DNA from: Polaromonas sp.
Lineage (GTDB): Bacteria > Pseudomonadota > Gammaproteobacteria > Burkholderiales > Burkholderiaceae_C
Assembly: GCF_029945685.1 (NCBI RefSeq)
Contig: NZ_JAQSDA010000020.1
Span: 174,044-238,043 of the forward strand
Length of the DNA: 64,000 nt
Direction: 5' to 3'
Part shown: in pieces, positions 47,093 to 54,261 of the stretch
Layout: every line of letters begins with the position of its first letter
How positions within the stretch are numbered: position 1 is the first letter of the stretch
Program-made: the position numbers and the translations under genes
Notes under the pieces: generated by a model
Databases searched by the model: none
What the model was told of the DNA's origin: nothing
What the model saw: the letters and a program-made list of their open reading frames with translations, nothing else

Positions 47093-47641
47093 ATGCGTAT
47101 CCCCCTGCTCCTCACCTGCCTTCTGCTGGCTTCGACTGTGCAAGCGGCACCCGGCCATTCCGGTGACGACATGGACAAGTTCCTCGCTGACAAGGGCCTG
47201 CTCAACCGGATGGACCAGGTGCGGCAATCGGTCAGCCACAAGGCCTCCGAGCTGGTGGTCAACGCCATGGGCTTCCTGGGCGTGCCTTACCGGCGTGGCG
47301 GCAACTCGGCAGAAAGCGGCGTAGATTGCAGCGGTTTTGTGAAAGCCATCTACGAGCAGACCGTGGGCCTGGTCTTGCCACGCCGCGCCGAACAGCAGGC
47401 CGCGGCCACGCAGAACATCGACAAAACCGAGTTGCAGCCCGGCGACCTGGTGTTCTTCAACACCATGAAGCGCGCTTTCAGCCATGTCGGCATTTATGTC
47501 GGCGAAGGCAAATTCATCCATGCACCCAGGCCCGGTGCCGAAGTGCGGGTTGAAAGCCTCAGCGTCTCTTACTGGGCCCGCCGCTTCGACGGTGCGCGCC
47601 GGGTCCAGGCCAGCGCCCAAGCCAACGCTTCCGGCGAATAA
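47093..47641 (+). CDS. NlpC/P60-family peptidoglycan hydrolase
   Basis: 182 aa, secreted to the periplasm (signal peptide MRIPLLLTCLLLASTVQA). The NlpC/P60 domain covers about 53-175, with catalytic Cys79 in GVDCSGFVKAIYEQ, His131 in SHVGIYVGEGKFIHAPRPG and a third polar residue at His143. Such enzymes cut D-Glu-mDAP peptide bonds, as in Spr/MepS. It has no SH3 or LysM domain. It stands alone and converges on a Bug gene. Confidence 0.9.
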   Translation: MRIPLLLTCLLLASTVQAAPGHSGDDMDKFLADKGLLNRMDQVRQSVSHKASELVVNAMGFLGVPYRRGGNSAESGVDCSGFVKAIYEQTVGLVLPRRAEQQAAATQNIDKTELQPGDLVFFNTMKRAFSHVGIYVGEGKFIHAPRPGAEVRVESLSVSYWARRFDGARRVQASAQANASGE

Positions 47642-47712
47642 GCGCCCGTCCGCGGCCACCTTCTTCCCTTTTCCGTCTTTCTTCCTGCCTGCCCTTTTTC
47701 GGCAGGCCGGCC

Positions 47713-48711
47713 TCAATCGGCCTTGACGCCGGCCTCCCGGATCACCTTCGCCCATTTGGTCGTTTCCAGCGCAATAAAGGCGTCGAACTCCTCTGGCGTG
47801 CCGCCTGCACCGAAGGTCCCCATGGCATCGAGCCGTGCACGGGTTTCATCGCTGCGGATGATGCGTCCGACCTCGTCCGACATGCGCCGGACGATGTCCT
47901 TCGGCGTGGCCGCTGGTGCCAGCATGCCGGCCCAGGTGCTGCCGGTGAAGCCGGCAAAACCCTGCTCGATGAAGGTCGGAACATCCGGCACCGCCGGCAG
48001 GCGGCGGTCGCTCGCGACGCCGATCAGCCGCACCCGGCCCGCCTTGCCCTGGTTGATCAGCCCGGTTGGCGCGTCAAAAAACAACTGGATCTGCCCGCCT
48101 ATCAAATCCGTCAGGGCCGGCACCGCGCCGCGGTAGGGAATGTGCACCATGTAGGTTTTGGTGATGGACTTGAGCAACTCGCTGGTCAGGTGGGCGGCCG
48201 AACCGTTGCCGGAAGAACCGAAGCTGACCTTGCCGGGGTGGGCGCGCGCATAGTCGATCAGCTCTTTCGCCGTCTTGAAGGGTGCGTCGTTGTTGACGGC
48301 GGCCAGCAGCGGCGACACCCCCATCAGGGACACACCGGTCAGGTCCTTGCGCGGGTCGTAGGGCAGCTTGGGGTACAGGGTGGTGTTGGCGGCATAGGCG
48401 GCAATCACCACGGCAAAGGTGCTGCCGTCGGCCGGGGCCTTGGCCAGCATGTCTACGCCGATGATGCTGTTGGCACCCGGCTTGTTGTCGATGGTCACGG
48501 TTTGCTGCAGCCGGTTTTGCAGGCCCACCTGCACCAGGCGCGCCATCTGGTCGGTGAAGCCGCCCGGCGTGTAAGGCACGATGATGCGGATCGGCTTGTT
48601 CGGCCAGGCGCTTTGGGCCAGCAGGGGTGCGCAGACAGTCGCCGCACCGGCCGTGATGGCCAGATTGAAACGGCGGCGGGACAGCGTGCGCGTGGACTTG
48701 GGTTCAGACAT
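47713..48711 (-). CDS. Bug-type (TctC) tripartite tricarboxylate receptor protein
   Basis: 332 aa. An SRRRFNLAITAG leader suggests Tat-type export. The mature part shows WPNKPIRIIVPYTPGGFTDQMARL, TIDNKPGANSIIGVDMLAKA and FGSSGNGSAAHLTSELL, the standard Bug pattern. As with the copy at 31993-32967 there are no TctA/TctB genes beside it. Ligand unknown. Confidence 0.9.
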   Translation of the reverse strand: MSEPKSTRTLSRRRFNLAITAGAATVCAPLLAQSAWPNKPIRIIVPYTPGGFTDQMARLVQVGLQNRLQQTVTIDNKPGANSIIGVDMLAKAPADGSTFAVVIAAYAANTTLYPKLPYDPRKDLTGVSLMGVSPLLAAVNNDAPFKTAKELIDYARAHPGKVSFGSSGNGSAAHLTSELLKSITKTYMVHIPYRGAVPALTDLIGGQIQLFFDAPTGLINQGKAGRVRLIGVASDRRLPAVPDVPTFIEQGFAGFTGSTWAGMLAPAATPKDIVRRMSDEVGRIIRSDETRARLDAMGTFGAGGTPEEFDAFIALETTKWAKVIREAGVKAD

Positions 48712-48899
48712 GGCTTCTCCAGAGGGTGTCTTTCATTCTGGGCCACAGTCGCTGCAAGGGCCACCGGGTTTGCCCCGAAAAAGCATACGACTGAGCCGGC
48801 GCTGACACCTGCGCGACGCTTGCTGTTCTGCAAGGCGGAATACGGCGCAAGATGGCCCCATCCGGTATCCTTCCAAAGGCACCACGTTCAGGAGCTTCC

Positions 48900-49646
48900 A
48901 TGACTTTCCAGCGGCCCCGCACGGGCCTTCTCGTTGCCCTCTGCGGGCTTGGTGCGCTGCTCCTGACCTCCGGGCTGGCGTTTGCGTGTATCAGCGATCG
49001 CCCCGCACGTGCCCAGATCCTGGTCAACATGGACCCCTGGAAGCGACAGGTCGCCGATGGCGACATTCCCGTGGAACACACGCTGCACGTGGGAGACCTC
49101 GTCACCTTGCTGCTGCCGGCCAAAGCGGTCGTCACCGTCATCGAGGCAACAGGTGCCACCGAGCCTGCACTGGTGGCGCTTGAAGAAACGCGCTACCTCG
49201 CCCTGTCTGACCAGGGAGGAGACGTCGCTTTTCCCGAGATGCGTGCGGCCAGACTCACGCTGCCCAGTGGCCCCGGCACCGGGGTACGGCGCTTCGGAGC
49301 AGCGAAGGCGGGCCGTGTGTATCTGCGGGTCAGCCACGCCGGGCGCATCCAGTGGGTCCGTATGGACATCAGCGCCGCGGTCGAGGTCTCCCGGGGCAAA
49401 GTGGTCCGTGGAAACGAAACCACTACCACCGCTGCCGGACAAGCACTCGGCGTGGGAGGCTACGACACCCTCGAACTCGAATTGCCCGGGCAAGCCGGCG
49501 CGGAGCCTGCGCCCCGGGTCAGGCTGCGCTTCGTCAAGGCCTCGCTGACCAACGCCAGCCCTGGTGTTGAGGTCCGGCTTGACGTGAAAAACCGGTCCAG
49601 CCAGTACAACTTCACGATCCATCGGCAGGCAACGCCGACGTGTTGA
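48900..49646 (+). CDS. Exported protein of unknown function
   Basis: 248 aa. Signal peptide about residues 1-30 (RTGLLVALCGLGALLLTSGLA, then FACISD). The mature region is beta-rich (VEHTLHVGDLVTLLLPAKAVVTVIEATG, YLRVSHAGRIQWVRMDIS), with a Gly-rich middle and TTTTAAGQALGVGGYDTLELELPG near the end. I recognise no family. ATG at 48900 has a GGAG site 4 bp upstream. It stands alone between a divergent Bug gene and a convergent small gene. Confidence 0.65.
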   Translation: MTFQRPRTGLLVALCGLGALLLTSGLAFACISDRPARAQILVNMDPWKRQVADGDIPVEHTLHVGDLVTLLLPAKAVVTVIEATGATEPALVALEETRYLALSDQGGDVAFPEMRAARLTLPSGPGTGVRRFGAAKAGRVYLRVSHAGRIQWVRMDISAAVEVSRGKVVRGNETTTTAAGQALGVGGYDTLELELPGQAGAEPAPRVRLRFVKASLTNASPGVEVRLDVKNRSSQYNFTIHRQATPTC

Positions 49647-49686
49647 GCAGCCAGCCGACACCGGCAGAGAGCTCCTACGCAGGCGA

Positions 49687-49968
49687 CTAGGGACTTCTTT
49701 TCGACGCAGCCCGTTTCGCGGCCTCGATCCGGTCCCGGTCCGGCCGGTGGCTTTGGTACACCTCGGCATAACAGGTCTTGTTTTTCAGCCTGGCACGCTC
49801 CCAGCAACGCTCACTGGCCTGCCCCGCGCTGTTGTCCAGGCAGGCACGCAGCAGCGCCGAGGCCATGCGATGGCAAACCTCAAACTCATTCGGCGTGGGC
49901 GAGGCCAAAGCCAGCGGCAGGAAGCTGCTTCCCAGGAGAAGCAGGCCCCCGCATGCTCGAATCCTCAC
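49687..49968 (-). CDS. Small exported cysteine-containing protein, unknown function
   Basis: 93 aa from GTG at 49968. A signal peptide (RACGGLLLLGSSFLPLALAS) is followed by a 70-residue basic helical part with four cysteines (VCHRM, ACLDN, RCWER, TCYAE), suggesting two disulfides in the periplasm. No family recognised. It begins 12 bp after the stop of lpdA and could be co-transcribed with the PDH operon. Confidence 0.55.
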   Translation of the reverse strand: MRIRACGGLLLLGSSFLPLALASPTPNEFEVCHRMASALLRACLDNSAGQASERCWERARLKNKTCYAEVYQSHRPDRDRIEAAKRAASKRSP

Positions 49969-49980
49969 AGGGCAGACCCC

Positions 49981-51816
49981 CTACTTGCGTGCCGGCGGCA
50001 GGTCGGTGCAACTGCCGTGCGCCACTTCCGCCGCCATGCCCATGCTTTCGCCAAGGGTCGGGTGCGGGTGGATGGTCTTGCCGATGTCCACTGCGTCCGC
50101 GCCCATCTCGATGGCCAGCGCGATCTCGCCGATCATGTCGCCGGCGTGTGTGCCGACGATGCCGCCGCCCAGAATCTTGCCGTGGCCGTGCGCTTCCGGG
50201 GAGTCATCAAACAGCAGCTTGGTGAAACCTTCGTCGCGGCCGTTGGCAATGGCCCGACCGGAGGCGTTCCAGGGGAACAGTCCTTTTTTGACCTTGATGC
50301 CCTGCGCCTTGGCCTGGTCTTCGGTCAGGCCGACCCAGGCGATTTCAGGGTCGGTGTAGGCCACGCTGGGAATCACGCGGGCATTGAAGGCAGCACTGGC
50401 CAGTTCCTTGTTGCCCTGCAGCTCGCCGGCAATCACTTCAGCGGCCACATGGCCTTCGTGCACCGCCTTGTGCGCCAGCATGGGCTGGCCGACGATGTCG
50501 CCGATCGCAAAGATGTGCGGCACGTTGGTGCGCATCTGGATATCGACCGGAATGAAGCCGCGGTCAGTGACTGAGACACCCGCCTTGTCGGCCGCAATCT
50601 TCTTGCCGTTCGGCGTGCGGCCCACAGCCTGCAGCACCAGGTCGTAGGTTTGCGGCACAGGAGCGCCCTCGCCTTCAAACGTCACCTCGATGCCCTTGGC
50701 CGTCGCCTTGGCACCGACGGTTTTGGTCTTGAGCATGATGTTGTCGAAACGCGGGGCGTTCATTTTCTGCCAGACCTTGACCAGGTCGCGGTCCGCACCC
50801 TGCATCAACCCATCCATCATTTCCACCACGTCCAGGCGTGCGCCCAGCGTGGAGTACACCGTGCCCATCTCGAGCCCGATGATGCCGCCGCCGAGAATCA
50901 GCATGCGTTTGGGAACTTCTTTCAGCGCCAGGGCGCCGGTGGAGTCCACCACGCGCGGATCTTCCGGCATGAAAGGCAGGCGCACCGCCTGCGAGCCGGC
51001 CGCAATGATGCAGTTCCTGAACGCAATCGTCTGCTTCTTGCCGGTTTTGTCCTGAGCGCCACCGGAGGTTTCTTCCACCTCCACATGGTTGGTGCCGACG
51101 AAGGCGCCATAACCGCGAACCACGGTGACTTGCCGCATTTTGGCCATCGCAGTGAGACCCCCCGTCAGCTTGCCTACGACTTTTTCCTTGTGGGTACGCA
51201 GCTTGGCGATGTCGAGCACCGGCTCGCCGAAGCTCACACCCAGGCTGTCGAAATGTTTGACCTCGTCCATCACCGCGGCGACGTGCAGCAGCGCCTTGGA
51301 CGGGATGCAGCCGACGTTCAGGCAGACGCCGCCCAGGGTGGCGTAACGCTCGACGATGATGACTTTCAGGCCGAGGTCAGCGGCGCGGAAAGCCGCCGAG
51401 TAACCGCCGGGGCCGGCGCCCAGCACCAGCAGGTCGCAGTCCAGGTCGGCCTGGCCGCCAAAACTGGCGCCGGCTGGCGCTGGTACGGGTGCTGGCGCTG
51501 CTACCTTTTCAGGAGCTTCCGGCGCAGATGCAGCGGGGGCTTGCGCCTGTTTTGTATCTGAAACGGGGGCGCCGGCGCCGGCTGCGTCCAGCGTCAGCAC
51601 GACCGTGCCCTGTTTCACCTTGTCGCCGAGCTTGATCTTGAGCTCCTTCACGACGCCGGCATGGCTGGACGGGATTTCCATCGAGGCCTTGTCGCTTTCC
51701 ACGGTCAGCAGGCTCTGGTCGGCCGCGATGCTGTCGCCGGGCTTGACCAGCAGTTCGATCACGGTGACCTCGTCGAAGTCGCCGATGTCGGGAACGGTAA
51801 TGTCTATCAATGCCAT
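49981..51816 (-). CDS. lpdA: Dihydrolipoamide dehydrogenase with N-terminal lipoyl domain, E3 of pyruvate dehydrogenase
   Basis: 611 aa. Residues 1-78 are a lipoyl domain with the modified Lys43 ([13 protein letters not shown]), nearly the same as the first lipoyl domain of AceF. An Ala/Pro linker (80-125) follows, then a full E3: FAD motif LGAGPGGYSAAF (132-143), redox disulfide GGVCLNVGCIPSK (Cys165, Cys170), a second Rossmann motif ILGGGIIGLEMGTVYS and a C-terminal HPHPTLGESMG. Codons 86-106 of the linker coincide with a 63-bp dispersed repeat. It closes the aceE-aceF-bph-lpdA cluster. Lipoyl-E3 fusions are known from betaproteobacterial PDH operons. Confidence 0.95.
   Translation of the reverse strand: MALIDITVPDIGDFDEVTVIELLVKPGDSIAADQSLLTVESDKASMEIPSSHAGVVKELKIKLGDKVKQGTVVLTLDAAGAGAPVSDTKQAQAPAASAPEAPEKVAAPAPVPAPAGASFGGQADLDCDLLVLGAGPGGYSAAFRAADLGLKVIIVERYATLGGVCLNVGCIPSKALLHVAAVMDEVKHFDSLGVSFGEPVLDIAKLRTHKEKVVGKLTGGLTAMAKMRQVTVVRGYGAFVGTNHVEVEETSGGAQDKTGKKQTIAFRNCIIAAGSQAVRLPFMPEDPRVVDSTGALALKEVPKRMLILGGGIIGLEMGTVYSTLGARLDVVEMMDGLMQGADRDLVKVWQKMNAPRFDNIMLKTKTVGAKATAKGIEVTFEGEGAPVPQTYDLVLQAVGRTPNGKKIAADKAGVSVTDRGFIPVDIQMRTNVPHIFAIGDIVGQPMLAHKAVHEGHVAAEVIAGELQGNKELASAAFNARVIPSVAYTDPEIAWVGLTEDQAKAQGIKVKKGLFPWNASGRAIANGRDEGFTKLLFDDSPEAHGHGKILGGGIVGTHAGDMIGEIALAIEMGADAVDIGKTIHPHPTLGESMGMAAEVAHGSCTDLPPARK
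51500..51562 (+). repeat. 63-bp dispersed repeat, in-frame copy in lpdA linker
   Basis: Plus strand GCTACCTTTTCAGGAGC, core TTCCGGCGC, then GGGGGCTTGCGCC, ending TCTGAA; antisense to lpdA. It covers codons 86-106, in the Ala/Pro linker between lipoyl and E3 domains. Confidence 0.8.
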
Positions 51817-51844
51817 GTCTCTTGTCTCCGTTTGATACGTCGGC

Positions 51845-52429
51845 TTATTTTTTCAGCTTGACGGTGAACAGTTCCACCGGGCCGCCGGAGTTCTTGTCGA
51901 ACTCGCAGCCCGCTTGCACGCCGGCCAAGGCCACTTCGCGCGCAGTTTTCGCCTTGCCCCAGGTGGCATGCATGGCCCCCAGTGCAAAGCTGCGCCCCGA
52001 ACCGATGGCCCAGAACTCCTTGAATTCAAAAACCTCACGGTAGCTGTAGAGCCCATAGATGCCGCTGGCATTGGCAATCAGCGCGCTGAACTGGCTGGAC
52101 TCGTAGGGGTCGTTGTCGTCTTCCTTGGTCTGCAGGAAAAAGGTGTCTTTCAGCACGGGATGCAGCTTGTGGAAGGTGTCGAACACCTCGTCCTTGCTGC
52201 CCAGCCGGAGCTGGTCCTTGGGCAGCGCCGCCATGGCCTTGCGCAGCACCGGAAAATGCGCCGCCGTGCCGGCCATGCCGATGTAGCTGACGCCGGCCGG
52301 TGTCTCGACCTTGAAGATTTTCTCGTTGGCCTCGAAGCGGCTGCCCAGGCGCGTATCGCCGAAGGTGATCAGCGCATCGGTGGCGATCACCGCCTGCCCG
52401 GCTTTCCTGACAGCAACCAGGGTGGTCAT
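51845..52429 (-). CDS. Betaproteobacterial proteasome homologue (BPH), HslV-related Ntn-hydrolase
   Basis: 194 aa from the ATG at 52429. The start reads MTTLVAVRKAGQAVIATDALITFG, very like HslV (MTTIVSV...). Removal of Met would expose the catalytic Thr1. Asp17 is in place (IATDAL), and a lysine in NEKIFKV sits close to the position of Lys33, with three extra residues before it. Later segments GMAGTAAHFPVLRKAM and FWAIGSGRSFALGAMHA fit the proteasome beta fold. It is longer than HslV (about 176 aa) and has no HslU unfoldase gene beside it. This matches the BPH family described in betaproteobacteria, assigned here from memory. It lies between aceF and lpdA. Confidence 0.82.
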   Translation of the reverse strand: MTTLVAVRKAGQAVIATDALITFGDTRLGSRFEANEKIFKVETPAGVSYIGMAGTAAHFPVLRKAMAALPKDQLRLGSKDEVFDTFHKLHPVLKDTFFLQTKEDDNDPYESSQFSALIANASGIYGLYSYREVFEFKEFWAIGSGRSFALGAMHATWGKAKTAREVALAGVQAGCEFDKNSGGPVELFTVKLKK

Positions 52430-52440
52430 AGTGGCCGCAG

Positions 52441-52514
52441 CGCAGGGCCGCCCCAAGCAAGGCCAGCCCCCCCGGGGGGCAGCGACGTACACGAAGTGAC
52501 GAGCGTGGGGGTCA
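52441..52514 (-). repeat. GC-rich palindromic element between aceF and bph
   Basis: Minus strand starts TGACCCCCACGCTCG, in which TGA is the aceF stop codon, and continues to CTGCCCCCCGGGGGGGC and GCTTGGGGCGGCCC. It is clearly related to the element overlapping the 3' end of folD (same TGACCCCCACG start and CTGCCCCCC centre). It separates aceF from bph by 82 bp. Confidence 0.7.
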
Positions 52515-54200
52515 AAGCAATACCCGGCGGAAGTCACCCAGGATCTGGCCCAGGTAGGCGTTGAAACGCGCGGCCGAAGCGCCGTCGATAACGCGGTGGT
52601 CCCAGCTCAGGGACAGCGGCAACATCAGGCGCGGCTGGAAGGCCTGGCCGTCCCACACCGGCTCGGTGCTCGACTTGCAGACGCCGAGGATTGCGACTTC
52701 CGGCGCGTTGATGATGGGCGTGAAATAACGCCCGCCTATGCCGCCCAGCGACGAGATGGTGAAACACGCGCCCTGCATGTCGGCCGGGCTGAGCTTGCCG
52801 TCACGCGCTTTTTTCGCGAGTTCGCCCATCTCCTGCGAGATCTGCACCACGCCCTTCTTGTCGGCGTCCTTGATGACAGGCACGACCAGACCGTTGGGCG
52901 TGTCGGCGGCGAACGCCACGTTGTAATACTGCTTGAGCACCAGCTGATCGCCGTCCAGCGAGGCATTGAACTCGGGGAATTTCTTCAGCGCAGCGACCGA
53001 GGCCTTGATCAGGAAGGCCAGCATGGTGATCTTGATGCCGGTCTTTTCGTTTTCCTTGTTCATCAGCACGCGGAAAGCTTCCAGCTCGGTGATGTCCGCA
53101 TCGTCGTGATTGCAGACGTGCGGAATCATGACCCAGTTGCGGTGCAGGTTGGCGCCGCTGATCTTCTTGATGCGCGACATGTCCTTGCGCTCGACCGGGC
53201 CGAACTTCGTGAAGTCCACCTTGGGCCAGGGCAGCAGATCCAGGCCAGCGCCGCCGCCCGATGCAGCCGGCACCTTGGCAGCCTGCGCCTGGGTACGCGC
53301 CTCACCGGCCATCACCGCCTTGGTGAAGCCCTGCACGTCGTCCAGCGTGATGCGGCCTTTGGGGCCGCTGCCCTTGACCTCCGCCAGGGGAACGCCCAGT
53401 TCGCGCGCAAATTTTCGCACCGAGGGCGAGGCATGCGGCAGGTTGCCCGTGGGTGCAGCCGGTTCATGCGCCGGCAAGGCTGCCGGTGCCACGGCGGCCG
53501 GCGCCGGCGCGCTGGCCCGGCTGGCAGCGGGCGCCGCAGCTGCGGCGGCGGGTGCCGCTACTGGCGTCGGCGCGGGTGCCGCAGCGGCGGCCGGTGCCGC
53601 GGCGCCTTCCAGAATCGCCAGCAGGTCGCCAATGTTGATCTTGTCGCCGAGCTTGACCTTGAGTTCCCGGATCACACCCGACACCGAGGACGGAATTTCC
53701 ATCGAGGCCTTGTCGGACTCCACGGTGACCAGCGACTGCTCGGCCTTGACCGTGTCGCCGACCTTGACCAGCACCTCGATGACGGCCACGTCCTTGAAGT
53801 CGCCGATGTCCGGCACACGGACCTCGACCGGGCCGGAGGCCGCAGCCGGGGCGGCCGCGGCTGCTACTGAAACAGGAGCAGCCGGCGCAGATGCAGCTTG
53901 GGCTGGAGTCGCATTCTGTTCAGAAGCGGGAGCCGCGGCAGGCGCAGCGCTCGCAGCAGCGCCCTCGCCTTCGAGCACCAGCACCACCGATCCTTGTTTG
54001 ACCTTGTCGCCCAGCTTGACCCGGACTTCCTTGACCACGCCGGACTGGCTGGAGGGAATTTCCATCGAGGCCTTGTCCGATTCGACCGTGATCAGCGACT
54101 GCTCCGCCTTGACCGTGTCACCCGGCTTGACCAGCAGCTCGATGACTGTTACTTCGTCAAAGTCCCCGATGTCGGGAACCTGTATGTCTACCAATGCCAT
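52512..54200 (-). CDS. aceF: Dihydrolipoamide acetyltransferase, E2 of pyruvate dehydrogenase
   Basis: 562 aa with two lipoyl domains (1-78, Lys43; and 125-199, Lys164; both with [12 protein letters not shown]) separated and followed by Ala/Pro-rich linkers. Next come a peripheral-subunit-binding domain (about 257-293, [15 protein letters not shown]...[11 protein letters not shown]) and the catalytic acetyltransferase domain ending with [16 protein letters not shown]. The first linker, codons 93-113, matches a 63-bp dispersed repeat. It lies 61 bp after aceE. The stop codon is at the edge of a GC-rich palindromic element. Confidence 0.96.
   Translation of the reverse strand: MALVDIQVPDIGDFDEVTVIELLVKPGDTVKAEQSLITVESDKASMEIPSSQSGVVKEVRVKLGDKVKQGSVVLVLEGEGAAASAAPAAAPASEQNATPAQAASAPAAPVSVAAAAAPAAASGPVEVRVPDIGDFKDVAVIEVLVKVGDTVKAEQSLVTVESDKASMEIPSSVSGVIRELKVKLGDKINIGDLLAILEGAAAPAAAAAPAPTPVAAPAAAAAAPAASRASAPAPAAVAPAALPAHEPAAPTGNLPHASPSVRKFARELGVPLAEVKGSGPKGRITLDDVQGFTKAVMAGEARTQAQAAKVPAASGGGAGLDLLPWPKVDFTKFGPVERKDMSRIKKISGANLHRNWVMIPHVCNHDDADITELEAFRVLMNKENEKTGIKITMLAFLIKASVAALKKFPEFNASLDGDQLVLKQYYNVAFAADTPNGLVVPVIKDADKKGVVQISQEMGELAKKARDGKLSPADMQGACFTISSLGGIGGRYFTPIINAPEVAILGVCKSSTEPVWDGQAFQPRLMLPLSLSWDHRVIDGASAARFNAYLGQILGDFRRVLL
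53863..53925 (+). repeat. 63-bp dispersed repeat, in-frame copy in aceF linker
   Basis: Plus strand GCTACTGAAACAGGAGC, core AGCCGGCGC, then TTGGGCTGGAGTCGC, ending TTCAGAA; antisense to aceF. It lies over codons 93-113 between the two lipoyl domains. The encoded peptide and that of the lpdA copy share AASAPxAP and a final VA at the same spacing. Confidence 0.8.
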
Positions 54201-54261
54201 GTTCTTGTCTCCAGTTCGTCCGTGTTTTCTGCGCGTGCTGATCAGGCGGGATCAAGCCCGA

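Noticed and set aside
51845..52429. Assignment as HslV
   Set aside because: No HslU gene is adjacent, the protein is longer than HslV and has a small insertion before the active-site lysine; the BPH family fits better.
51845..52537. Longer version of the proteasome-like gene with 36 extra residues
   Set aside because: The extension translates a GC-rich repeat and would hide the catalytic Thr behind a long leader; MTTLVAV at 52429 matches the family start.
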